Source of the DNA: Renibacterium sp043789415
GTDB lineage: Bacteria > Actinomycetota > Actinomycetes > Actinomycetales > Micrococcaceae
Reading direction: 5' to 3'
Assembly (NCBI RefSeq): GCF_043789415.1
Contig: NZ_JBDLLW010000001.1
Location: forward strand, 1,364,001-1,428,000
DNA length: 64,000 bases
Of this stretch, positions 1 to 8,292 are shown one piece after another (position 1 is the first letter of the stretch; each line of letters begins with the position of its first letter). The notes below the pieces were generated by a model, which saw only the letters and a list, made by a program, of their open reading frames with translations, did not search any database and was not told the origin of the DNA. A program made the position numbers and the translations under genes.

Positions 1-2
1 AG

Positions 3-503
3 CGCAATCCGCTGAAGCTGGATACCGAGCGGATGCACGCTGGTTTTGGTGCCAGGGGCTGGGTCAATCTGACCAACCGAAATCAGTCGATGGTGCTCAA
101 AGGAATTCGCTTCGACTTCTCCGGGGTGGATGATCCGCATCTTAAACGTGAGCGTTATGCGGGCTGGCCCAAAGGGACGACCGATCAGGACAGCTCACCG
201 CATCTCAAGGTCGCCGTCGCCCATGCACCATATCAACGGGTACTCGATCATTTCACTGAGGATGGCGCGGATCTCTTGTTAGCTGGCCATACCCACGGCG
301 GGCAGCTCTGCATTCCCGGCTACGGAGCTTTGGTGAGTAATTGCGATCTGCCCACCTGGCGTGCCAAGGGCCTCAACGATTGGGAAAGCGGGGGACGCAC
401 GACGCCGGTCAATGTTTCCGGCGGTATCGGCACCTCCCGCTTCGCTCCGATCAGATTCGCCTGCAGGCCTGAGGCCGTGGTTTTGGAGCTTCACCCCAAG
501 TAA
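3..503 (+). CDS. metallophosphoesterase, C-terminal part (gene starts before the window)
   Basis: The reading frame is open from base 3, so this is the 3' part of a longer gene. The translation carries the calcineurin-like phosphoesterase signature GHTHGGQ followed by LCIPGYGALVSN, as in YkuE-type metal-dependent phosphoesterases that act on membrane or cell-wall phospho-substrates. The histidines of this motif are metal ligands in the family; the N-terminal metal-binding motifs lie outside the window. The exact substrate cannot be told. The last ~120 bp of the gene recur as a decayed fragment at 6012-6138, showing that this 3' end was once duplicated. Confidence 0.85.
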   Translation, partial: RNPLKLDTERMHAGFGARGWVNLTNRNQSMVLKGIRFDFSGVDDPHLKRERYAGWPKGTTDQDSSPHLKVAVAHAPYQRVLDHFTEDGADLLLAGHTHGGQLCIPGYGALVSNCDLPTWRAKGLNDWESGGRTTPVNVSGGIGTSRFAPIRFACRPEAVVLELHPK

Positions 504-591
504 CCTCAGCTAGATCTATCCGATCTACATTCTCGGTTCTACAGAGTAGACAGCTGTCATAAAACCATACTTCGAAATTCGAAGTGAACCG

Positions 592-1035
592 TTAGGCTAC
601 ACGCTTAGTGTTAAACCAGCCACTCCCAGCAGGCCCCGACCTCCAATTAATCATTCCGCCAATCTGAAGTGGCACCATCACCGTCCAAGCAGACTCAAAA
701 TAATAAAATCCTACGTCATAAGTCACATACTCATACACATTATTAGGTCGCGTTATTTTTACCTGCGCATAAAGTTCACCATTCCTTGTACCCGGCCGAA
801 GCCACGAAGCAGCGCATGTCGGAGAGAATCTGATTTCAGCGCTGCTATAGTAGCCGATGGTATAAGCCCCCACACTACATCCGGAAGCCTGGGGATCCTG
901 CTTCGTGCAACTCTCAAAATAACAGCTAGGAGCAGCATTTGCGGTCGGTGCTACAAAAAGCGAACCAGCCACAAAGAGAACCAGTCCAAATACTGCACAA
1001 AATAACCGACCAGCTTTTGAATTTGAATAACTCAT
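592..1035 (-). CDS. small secreted DUF2690-like protein, paralog 1
   Basis: 147 residues with a clear Sec signal peptide (hydrophobic stretch VFGLVLFVAGSLFVA, cleavage probably after ANA). The mature part fits the DUF2690 pattern as I remember it: a Cys pair, then DP, another Cys, AYTIGY, E-I-R-F-S and a fourth Cys before AASWLRP. Function is unknown; the cysteines suggest a disulphide-stabilised extracellular protein. It is nearly identical in signal peptide and first mature residues to the protein at 6714-7160, and even the leader (GGAG followed by an AT-rich stretch before ATG) is shared, pointing to recent duplication. The gene is AT-rich compared with the housekeeping genes of the window. 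Other members lie at 6192, 6714, 7455, 7837 and 8293. Confidence 0.75.
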   Translation of the reverse strand: MSYSNSKAGRLFCAVFGLVLFVAGSLFVAPTANAAPSCYFESCTKQDPQASGCSVGAYTIGYYSSAEIRFSPTCAASWLRPGTRNGELYAQVKITRPNNVYEYVTYDVGFYYFESAWTVMVPLQIGGMINWRSGPAGSGWFNTKRVA

Positions 1036-1179
1036 AATTTAATAATCTCCATTCTTATATACTTCAAATAATCTTATAAATTGACAAAAAGGTTTCAGTT
1101 CATCAACACTTCATTCTCCATGATGCAGCAAGAATTGCCTGAGTTAAAGCGACGGAAAAATCGAAATTAGCACCTCTCA

Positions 1180-1662
1180 TCAAGATGATGAACTTGATTC
1201 AGACAATAGACGAACCATTTTTGGAATGACCACTTCTTCATCTGCTTTCATTCCCTGAAGCCCCCCTGAAGGACACGAAACGGACTCCATATTCACCTCT
1301 CTGGAATGCTGCATCAGAATATAATTTATCTTAAGGCAGGATTTCGCTTTCCAAGACTCATACCAAAATCCTCCACCGCTCTCAGCATCCGCATCAATAA
1401 AGGCAAAAATAATGGCATTACCACGGTTGTCGACAGAAGAGTTATAGAAAATCTGACTATTTTTACCGTAGTTTTTTAACTGGTCAGCCGTCAATGGAAC
1501 TGGAGCCAGCAGTTCGTCAGCAACCATGTCAAATATCATCGATGCCCTGTTCTGCAATTTATTCTTTGCTTGTTCTTGAATGGACGGTAAATTAGTACAG
1601 CCCGCAAGAAACACTGCAAATACGACCATCCCTGCCCAAACGGATATTTTCAATCTACTCAT
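1180..1662 (-). CDS. putative lipoprotein of unknown function
   Basis: 160 residues. The N-terminus has a basic start, a hydrophobic segment and the lipobox LAGC, so Cys22 is probably lipidated and the protein anchored outside the membrane. The rest shows no family I recognise; it ends in a serine run. Its ATG overlaps the stop codon of the SGNH reading frame upstream (1659-1662), indicating translational coupling with the large secreted gene at 1659-5726. A truncated copy of its 3' end survives at 7321-7459. Codon use and base composition are AT-rich, like the neighbouring DUF2690 genes. Confidence 0.65.
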   Translation of the reverse strand: MSRLKISVWAGMVVFAVFLAGCTNLPSIQEQAKNKLQNRASMIFDMVADELLAPVPLTADQLKNYGKNSQIFYNSSVDNRGNAIIFAFIDADAESGGGFWYESWKAKSCLKINYILMQHSREVNMESVSCPSGGLQGMKADEEVVIPKMVRLLSESSSSS

Positions 1663-3437
1663 TTTCGCAATGCCTCGTTCATTACTTCTGCGTAGAGGGT
1701 GGTACCAAGCTGATTTGGGTGGAAAGATTGCGCAGAAAGACCTAATGGAATGGCGTGATTAAATACGTTGATCGCCGGGACTTCCCCCTCCGTCTGATCT
1801 GTGACGATACCATTAATACCGGCATTCTCATTTGCACATACAGAATGATTTTGAAACTTATCAATAGGGTCGCCAAGAACTATATCAATACCCTGGGCCC
1901 CTCCCGCCGTCTTCAACATTAGCAACATTGCTCTAATATTCATCGCGATCTGAGCCATTTGATCGATCTCCTTGCTGCTAATATTTGGAAAACACTGCAA
2001 ATTACGCTCAATTAAAAACGGGTATCCCATAATTAGTATTTTCGCGCTTGGAGCTTTTTTCTTGATTTCTTGCATAATTTTTAAAAGATCGAAATAAAGA
2101 TTATCTTTGATTTTTTTATTTGTCGCATCAAAAGCCGAAATAGCATCTCCCTCCAAAGGTTCTTCGAGGCATCTCGGCATAATAGTACCCACGCAAGCTT
2201 GCATGATCTGAGCAAACTTCAGATCATTGCCACCCATCGTCATCGTCACCAACGTGGTGCTCTCATCAATAAATCCACTGTCCAGTTGCGCAACTTCCCC
2301 GTATTGCCCAGTGCCAAAAGCTCCGTAGCTGCTTTGTGGCCGCTGAGAATCCGGAACTGTAAGGAACGGAAGAGCGTTCTTTGTTTCTGCCCCGGAACAT
2401 GCAACAAAGCTATAGTCTATTGAAGGATCCCCTTGCGCAATTCGATTTTTAGTACTCAGTAGGCTTCCAGGAAGAACCGACTTTAACGACCATGAATTAT
2501 TTGATCTGTGACAGGCATTTTGGAAACGGTTTGGTTTTCCATTAATCGGGTTGCCATTATTATCTGATTCACTGAAGTAATCTTTCGCACCTTCGCCAGA
2601 TGAAAAAGAGTCGCCAATAGCAACAACAATGTCTCTCGGCTTTTGAGCAAGAGGCAGGAAACTCACGGCATCCCAAGCAACGTCATCCACTCCATCCCCA
2701 TTGACAGCCGTGTTGCTAAGTGTAACTTTTGGCACACCGTCAATGGGGAAAACTCCGAGGGAGACCCATTTATTACTACCAACTCGTTGAGGAAGATATC
2801 TTGTTTTTACAATGCCGTTTCCAAGACTTACTTCATACCTTGCACGTTGTGTCCAAGCTGCGACTTCAGGCATATGAACATAGACTTTGACCCATTGCTT
2901 AAGACTTTTCTCCAAGGACCAGGTACCTACTATATCTAAGGCTCCCCCCAGAGAAGCATCCCCGGGGTGCCCCAAATTTTCGCGGGTATGCGAAAAATAG
3001 AACTGTCCGTTGAATCCTGATCCTAACTGATGAAGGTCTGTTTTCGATATTGGCTGCCCCAAACTATTAGTGCCGAGATTGAATGTGAAACTGCCGACGG
3101 TCTCTTGCTTTCCGCACCCACCTCGAACGGGAGCGGTTTGGTTGGGCAAGTTGTCAACAATCAGGGCACCGGAAGGCAATGTATCTCGGCTGCAATTCGG
3201 AAGATAGCTTGTTCCATCAGCTTGGTAATCCCATCCCGCGGGGAATCGAATAAATCCATCTCCGCATGAGAACTGGCAGTCTTTTTTCCATACGGTGGCA
3301 GTATGGAAATAGCATTTCAGGTCATACTGCCCACTTGAATTTTTATTTTGACAAGGACCAGCTGGCTCTCCGCTGACTCCTGGAGCATTTGGCGGTGTGG
3401 AAGTTCCGTAATAGCAATTATTTTCTGATTTGCAAAA
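1659..3437 (-). pseudogene. SGNH/GDSL hydrolase part of a large secreted protein, cut off by an in-frame TAA
   Basis: The frame is open from the codon after the TAA at 3438-3440 to the stop at 1659, 592 codons in all. The first 86 codons contain no ATG, GTG or TTG; the first possible start is a TTG at 3179 without a convincing ribosome site. The C-terminal ~315 residues are an SGNH hydrolase: block I IGDSFSSGEG with the nucleophile Ser, block III GGNDL, and SFHPNQLG supplying the catalytic His. The Cys-rich stretch before 3179 reads as protein, in frame with the end of the upstream ORF. The simplest reading is one ~1355-residue secreted protein interrupted by a nonsense change (a C-to-T change in a CAA Gln codon would give it). 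A TTG-initiated 506-residue protein at 1659-3179 without a signal peptide is the alternative. Confidence 0.7.
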
Positions 3438-5726
3438 TTAGTCTACCGGAGGTTTAACCGCACGCCGGTTTAGTGGTGCGTTGGTCTCGTCGCCGTTCCA
3501 AGAAGCAATACGGTAAGCCGCAACTTGATCGGTCTTATCGTTCTCGTACATGAAGGGAGGGTAAGCCGCAAACCCCATGACCTTCTCAGGGTAAGGCCAG
3601 TCCTGAGGATGGGCGGCATCAGCCGCACCGCTCTCCAAGAAGGGCGCACGTGAAGCCGGATATCTGGGATTTGCTGGATTATTAAACCATCCCACGCCCC
3701 AAGGGCCGGCCCCTTTCGCATAAAAACCCGAGTTGTACGCCCATACTGCTATAAACCAATTTTCTATTTTTTCCGAATTTCCGTCATTAACAATGAGGCC
3801 GGCAGCGTTTGTCTGGTTCCATTTCTCTTGCAGCTTCTGCATTCCGGCGGCTATATTTGCTACGAAATCGAGCGCGACTGCACGTTGCGAATCGTAGGGC
3901 ATAGCTGGAGTGCTACCTCCCTCACGTCCAGCGAGACGCATGCCATCGGTTAATTGGGTTAGTCCGTAGCCACAGTCCGCCTCAGGAAAATTCCATCCCC
4001 AGGTATTATCCTCAGCTGATCCAAAATCTGAACCGTAATAGTTTCCAATCAACGGATTACCCGTAGCTCCCGGAAGTGCAAATCGACTAGATTGCCACAT
4101 ATTCGATTCTTGAGCAATTACTCCGAGCATGACCTGCGGCGGGATCTCCTTGCCACCTGCCAACTGTCTCATAGGGAAAAGCTGGTTAACGTTGTAACCT
4201 GGCATACCCAGGTTATTCCAGTTAGCTGGTCTCACAACATTCAAACTGTTTTGAACTAGCTGATCGACGGCCCATTCCACTTGTCTTGGTTTTGGCTGGA
4301 GTGCCTGACTTTTGGGATCATTCCTGGGGACGGCACAAACACGGTCTGTCTCGGCCAGATTCCCTGGAGCAACCGGGCCAGTTCTTCCAGATTGGCCTAC
4401 AGTGGTTGGGGCTCCACGTGCAGAACTATTGGTGGCTATCCCTTCGGAGGATATCTCCGCGGATATATCAATATCAGCACCGGTAATCGTGGACTTGGCT
4501 TTGATCTCGACCCGGCTTGTAGAATTTTGCCCTTGACCCTTAGTGCTTGTTGGTTCAACAGCCAATTCACCCAAGGAAGACACCTCTGCATTAGCTGATA
4601 CAGCAGTTATTGTTTGACCTAATGCGGATTTTTTCCCAGTCAATGTTAAAGCATCACCGCTTACGTACGGACGTCCACGTCCGTCTCTGACCAAGGCGGT
4701 TCCTAAAATTTCGCCAGAAGCGATGATAACGGGGTTTACACTTGGCATCTTGAGAGCAATGGTTTTCACAGCAGCCTTGCCATGATCCTGTTCGACATAA
4801 CCTAACTCACCATTTAGCGATGTCAAATGATAAGCACTACCGTTAGTGCGGATTATGGGTGTGGAAGAGATATCTCCAGCTATGTTCGCGTCTACCTTGC
4901 GAATGCCATCTGAATATGCAGCAAAGATTCCTTGTTCGGTAGGCACTGGTGAGGTGACTTGACCGTTCAGTTCGTAGGTTTTCACAGCTCTCAGCGAGCC
5001 TGATTTCATTAAGGCGACCCTAGTCTTAGCTTCGTCTTTAGCATAAGTAGTCAATGTGAAAAGATCTGAATTTCCACAACCAGGGTTGAAATAAGCGATA
5101 CTGAAACCCCGACCTAAATCTTCCACCTTGCCCGTGATCAAGTCGACCACGGCGGCAAATGCTCCTGCACTCGACAGTCTTTCAGAGTTTGTAAAGGTTC
5201 TCGGAGCATAGACGACTGCGAGTTTCTTCCCCGCTGATATGCTGCAGGCATTCCCTATCCATCGATCCGTCTCGACTGCAGGGTTACCCAATGCAGCGAC
5301 TTGAGTCCAGACATAGCCTTCGGAAGCCCGCGAGACCAGAACCTTGAAACCATCTTGGTCACCGATCGTTGTCCACGCCAAATCCTTGCTCTTAGACCAG
5401 TTCTGCCCTAGTTTGCTCGAACGATCATCTGGCTTAACACCCTGCGAAGGCTCAAGATCCGGCTTGACTGGATCTGCGTTATCAGGCTGAGGGTCCACTG
5501 GAATTGACTGAGGAGCGGTTGCTCCCGCTGTCGCCTGAGCAGTTTGAACCGAAAGCAAACCTGCCCCCAAGGCCAGGCAAACGACGAAAAGTATCGCCTT
5601 CCACAGGACACCGAAATTGGACACACGCACTCCTTCAAAAAACCGTGTTAACAAGAGCAAAAACTTCTGCAAGACCGAGTTCTGATCGAAATTCATCCTG
5701 AAAACGACAGATTTTTTTGGAATCAC
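3438..5726 (-). CDS. secreted lytic-transglycosylase-like protein with N-terminal propeller-like region (N-terminal part of a split gene)
   Basis: 762 residues. A signal peptide or anchor lies at about residues 40-66 (LWKAILFVVCLALGAGLLS, then QTAQA); a GTG at residue 33 with the usual signal-peptide spacing is a plausible true start. Residues ~100-420 are repetitive beta-rich sequence resembling a propeller. Residues ~470-740 contain a lysozyme-fold region with MLGVIAQESNMWQ, whose Glu (~538) fits the catalytic acid of SLT-type transglycosylases, and CGYGLTQLTDGM. It probably cleaves or binds peptidoglycan outside the cell. It ends at TAA, yet the same frame continues into an SGNH hydrolase domain, so it is probably a truncated product of a larger ancestral gene. 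The downstream lipoprotein overlaps the end of that frame. Confidence 0.72.
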   Translation of the reverse strand: MIPKKSVVFRMNFDQNSVLQKFLLLLTRFFEGVRVSNFGVLWKAILFVVCLALGAGLLSVQTAQATAGATAPQSIPVDPQPDNADPVKPDLEPSQGVKPDDRSSKLGQNWSKSKDLAWTTIGDQDGFKVLVSRASEGYVWTQVAALGNPAVETDRWIGNACSISAGKKLAVVYAPRTFTNSERLSSAGAFAAVVDLITGKVEDLGRGFSIAYFNPGCGNSDLFTLTTYAKDEAKTRVALMKSGSLRAVKTYELNGQVTSPVPTEQGIFAAYSDGIRKVDANIAGDISSTPIIRTNGSAYHLTSLNGELGYVEQDHGKAAVKTIALKMPSVNPVIIASGEILGTALVRDGRGRPYVSGDALTLTGKKSALGQTITAVSANAEVSSLGELAVEPTSTKGQGQNSTSRVEIKAKSTITGADIDISAEISSEGIATNSSARGAPTTVGQSGRTGPVAPGNLAETDRVCAVPRNDPKSQALQPKPRQVEWAVDQLVQNSLNVVRPANWNNLGMPGYNVNQLFPMRQLAGGKEIPPQVMLGVIAQESNMWQSSRFALPGATGNPLIGNYYGSDFGSAEDNTWGWNFPEADCGYGLTQLTDGMRLAGREGGSTPAMPYDSQRAVALDFVANIAAGMQKLQEKWNQTNAAGLIVNDGNSEKIENWFIAVWAYNSGFYAKGAGPWGVGWFNNPANPRYPASRAPFLESGAADAAHPQDWPYPEKVMGFAAYPPFMYENDKTDQVAAYRIASWNGDETNAPLNRRAVKPPVD

Positions 5727-6011
5727 ACTGGACCATCGGCAAATTCACTCGCTCTACATTATGCGATTCGATGGCTAAATTCAATAGCTCAATCACTTCA
5801 AATAAAAATTTCTGAGACCCTGTGGTTGAAGCTCTTGCGGGGACTTATTCCCTCAAAGGTCTAAAAACCCAGCAACAACGGACCCTCTATCGCATCAGCA
5901 AGCAAGCTGGAAGCGATCTGGATCTCGCCATTCCGGCCCGACCAGGGCACGCCCTGGGACCTGGACAGGGTGGTAGAAGGGTGTGTCTCCTAGTAATTGG
6001 GAATCTGAACA
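5727..6011. other. intergenic stretch without a recognisable gene
   Basis: The first ~90 bases, just upstream of the large secreted gene on the minus strand, are AT-rich and probably hold its promoter. The remainder is higher in GC and runs into the metallophosphoesterase remnant at 6012. A 98-codon plus-strand frame across it has no ribosome site and no recognisable family, so I do not call a gene. Confidence 0.5.
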
Positions 6012-6138
6012 GGTTGGGAAAGCGGGGGGCACGACGCCGGTCAATGTTTCCGGCGGTATCGGCACCTCCCGCTTCGCTCCGGTCCGGTTCGTTTGCAGGC
6101 CTGAGGCTGTGGTTTTAGAGCTACTCGAACGTACTTAG
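6012..6138 (+). pseudogene. duplicated 3' end of the metallophosphoesterase gene
   Basis: About 127 bases match the last ~125 bases of the gene ending at 503 almost base for base, through TTPVNVSGGIGTSRFAP and ending VVLELLERT then TAG. A two-base deletion near 6025 puts the beginning out of frame, and no start or upstream part is present. It is a dead fragment marking one edge of an old segmental duplication. Confidence 0.85.
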
Positions 6139-6191
6139 AAATTGCTTCCGTCCAAATCTATTTCTCTCAAGATTCAATAGTTCGTCCTTAT

Positions 6192-6617
6192 TCAGGCCGG
6201 TAAGGTGTTGTACCAGCCTGAATAAGAGCTTCCGCAATTAAAGCGAACCTGATCACCCTGCTGCATCGGGACCATAGTGCTCCAAGTCTTGTGGAAGAGG
6301 TTCCCGACACCGTACCTGTTTGTTTCCACCTTTCCTCCGGGATACCACCTGTGAACTTCAAAAACACTTTCTAAACAGCGAGATACGCCATCACCATTCG
6401 GCCTATACCGAACAGCAGCGCAGGACTTTGAATACCTAAGATCAATTCCATAGGCAATCGTATACGCGTCTGCGCTGCACCCTGATCCTTGAGGATCCTT
6501 GCCAACACAGCTATCCAGATAGCAACTACCTGCAGCACCCGCAGTCTGCGCCATGGTAAGGCTTGCCCCTCCAACCGCAATCAGAACGCTTGCAAGCGCT
6601 AACATTTTTCTCCCCAT
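6192..6617 (-). CDS. small secreted DUF2690-like protein, paralog 2 (divergent type)
   Basis: 141 residues with a signal peptide (MLALASVLIAVGGASLTMAQTAGA). The mature region reads SCYLDSC, GKDPQGSGC, AYTIAY, DLRYSKSC: the cleanest match in the window to the DUF2690 pattern. Two extra cysteines occur later. It differs in the second half from paralogs 1, 3 and 5 but shares the ending GWYNT. Start is uncertain: GGGGAG inside the first codons could serve the ATG at 6605, though the first ATG keeps the Arg and Lys expected before a signal peptide. Paralog 4 (7455-7793) is its decayed sister. Function unknown. Confidence 0.7.
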   Translation of the reverse strand: MGRKMLALASVLIAVGGASLTMAQTAGAAGSCYLDSCVGKDPQGSGCSADAYTIAYGIDLRYSKSCAAVRYRPNGDGVSRCLESVFEVHRWYPGGKVETNRYGVGNLFHKTWSTMVPMQQGDQVRFNCGSSYSGWYNTLPA

Positions 6618-6713
6618 AAAAAACTTAATTTAAATGATCTAAAAAATACATTTATATACAATGTTAGCGTTAGTTATCATAAAAAAACGCTATTACAATG
6701 TAAATAAATTTCG

Positions 6714-7160
6714 TTACGCAGGCTTAGTATCAAACCAACCAGTCTGGGCCTTGTCACCATTTTGCCACCAGTTAATCATGCCTCCGGGCTGGAGAGGAGA
6801 CATACGAGTCCACGGCTCATTCCCGTAATAACCGCCTACCCCATACCATCTGTAGTCATAGACATTATTGGGCAGAGTGACTTTTACTTGAGCAGAAAGA
6901 CTGCCAACTTGAACTACGGGTCGTAACCATGAAGCACCACAATTTGGAGAAAATCTAATTTCAACTCCCCAAGCATAGCCAATAGTATATGCGCCCACGC
7001 TACATCCCGAATTCTGAGGATCCTTGTTGGTGCAACTCTCGAAATAACAACTAGGTGCAGCATTTGCGGTCGGTGCTACAAAAAGTGAACCAGCCACAAG
7101 GAGAACTAGTCCAAATACTGTGGAAAATAATCGATTATTTTTTGAAATCAAATAATTCAT
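6714..7160 (-). CDS. small secreted DUF2690-like protein, paralog 3
   Basis: 148 residues; signal peptide and first ~30 mature residues are almost the same as those of paralog 1 (592-1035), including VAPTANAAPSCYFESC. It has the same framework: DP motif, AYTIGY, E-I-R-F-S, C-x-ASWLRP, PNNVY, GGMINW and GWF-TKPA at the end. The leader sequence with GGAG and the AT-rich stretch before ATG is also shared. The middle of the mature protein has diverged faster than the ends, which would suit selection on an exposed surface, although this is only inspection by eye. Function unknown. Confidence 0.72.
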   Translation of the reverse strand: MNYLISKNNRLFSTVFGLVLLVAGSLFVAPTANAAPSCYFESCTNKDPQNSGCSVGAYTIGYAWGVEIRFSPNCGASWLRPVVQVGSLSAQVKVTLPNNVYDYRWYGVGGYYGNEPWTRMSPLQPGGMINWWQNGDKAQTGWFDTKPA

Positions 7161-7320
7161 AATTTAACAGTCTCCACTCGATAAAATTGATCTACTAGAA
7201 TATATTTTTACGAAATATTGTTTTTGTTGAGAGGTCGCATAATTTACTCGATAAATATTCTACTCACCTCACACTAGCTCAATCTTAAACTATTAGAGAA
7301 ATCGAAATTAGCACTTCTCA

Positions 7321-7459
7321 TCAAGATGAGGAACTTGATTCAGGAAACAGGCGAACCATTTTTGGAATAACTACTTCCTAATCTGCTTTCATCCTCTGAC
7401 GTCCCTCTGAAGGACATGAAACGGTCTCCATATTTACATCCCTGGAATGCTGCATCGGC
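7321..7459 (-). pseudogene. remnant of the 3' end of the lipoprotein gene
   Basis: Roughly 140 bases align with bases 1180-1315, the 3' end of the lipoprotein gene, including the serine-rich tail and stop; similarity continues past the stop to about 7300. The rest of the gene is absent. At ctgcatc (7459-7465) the sequence switches into a DUF2690-like remnant. The same seven bases occur at the matching place in both parents (near 1309 and 6261), so the joint probably formed at that microhomology. Confidence 0.8.
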
Positions 7460-7793
7460 GCCATGGTGCTCTAATATCGGTTGTAAAGATTACCAACAGA
7501 ATATGTCTTGGTTTCTACTTTTCCGCCTAGATACCATCTTTTCACTGGATTATGCCGTCGATCCGGTACGAAACACCCGCGCAAGATAGCGAGTATCTCA
7601 GGTGGACCACCTATGCGATGGTATAAGTATCAGAGCTACATGCGGACCCCTGCGGATCCTTCCCAGCACAGCTGACAAGGTAACAAGTTCCCGCCGCGCT
7701 GGCACCTTGAGCTGATAGCAGGCCAAAGGCCCCGACTGCAAATATCATTCCAAGAATAACAACTAGCTTCCTCATGATAATCTTTCTCAGCAA
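7459..7793 (-). pseudogene. decayed DUF2690-like gene, paralog 4
   Basis: The N-terminal 60 codons are intact: signal peptide with LVVILGMIFAVGAFGLL, then GTCYLVSC, GKDPQGSAC and TYTIA. A TAG follows at 7611. Reading on in frame gives HLRYSLSCAG, which matches DLRYSKSCAA of paralog 2, so the stop is a nonsense change in a formerly intact gene. Further stops and a frame shift follow, and the 3' end is replaced by the lipoprotein remnant. A secreted 60-residue peptide could still be made, but a functional product is unlikely. Confidence 0.8.
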
Positions 7794-7836
7794 AAAGCTA
7801 GATCTAACAAACCTGGATAGCGTTATTTTATTTCTT

Positions 7837-8256
7837 CTAGACTCGGTTCGTGTTGAACCAACCGCTCACCGAATTGCTTGCGTGCCAGTTGATCAAGCCG
7901 CCAACTTGCAAAGGTGCCATTAGACTCCAAGACTCATTTCCGTAGTAAGCGCCAGCACCGTAATAGACGTACTCGTATACATTATTAGGGCGGGTGACCT
8001 TAACTTCTGCGGTTAGATTCCCGGTTTGAGGGGCTGATCGTAGCCATGAAGCCGCACAGCCAGGAGAGAATCTGATCTCCTTTCCCCAAATATATCCAAT
8101 CGTGTAAGCGTCAGCACTGCAGCCAGAAACCTGAGGGTCTTTCTTTGTGCAGCTCTCGAAGTAGCAACTTCCGGCAGCGTTAGCCGCCTGCGATGAGGCG
8201 AGACTGAGACCACAGGTTGCTGCAAGTATCAGTAGGACAGCGAGTACCTTTTTCAT
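7837..8256 (-). CDS. small secreted DUF2690-like protein, paralog 5
   Basis: 139 residues from the ATG at 8256, which has GAGGAAGA upstream and starts a typical signal peptide (MKKVLAVLLILAATCGLSL, cleavage after ANA); a longer frame to 8292 is less likely. The mature part resembles paralogs 1 and 3: SCYFESC, KKDPQVSGC, AYTIGYIWG, EIRFSPGC, ASWLR, PNNVYEYV, GWFNTNRV. It lies 41 bases after paralog 6 on the same strand and may be cotranscribed with it. Function unknown. Confidence 0.75.
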   Translation of the reverse strand: MKKVLAVLLILAATCGLSLASSQAANAAGSCYFESCTKKDPQVSGCSADAYTIGYIWGKEIRFSPGCAASWLRSAPQTGNLTAEVKVTRPNNVYEYVYYGAGAYYGNESWSLMAPLQVGGLINWHASNSVSGWFNTNRV

Positions 8257-8292
8257 ATGTAATCTTCCTCGTAGAGATCGCACCAAAATCAC

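Noticed and set aside
3438..3440. Known stop-codon readthrough motif
   Set aside because: The stop is TAA followed by TTT; this does not match the leaky contexts I know (UGA-CUA, UAG-CAA), so nonsense change or error is preferred.
5822..6118. 98-codon plus-strand ORF upstream of the DUF2690 genes
   Set aside because: It runs out of frame through the metallophosphoesterase remnant and has no ribosome site or family.
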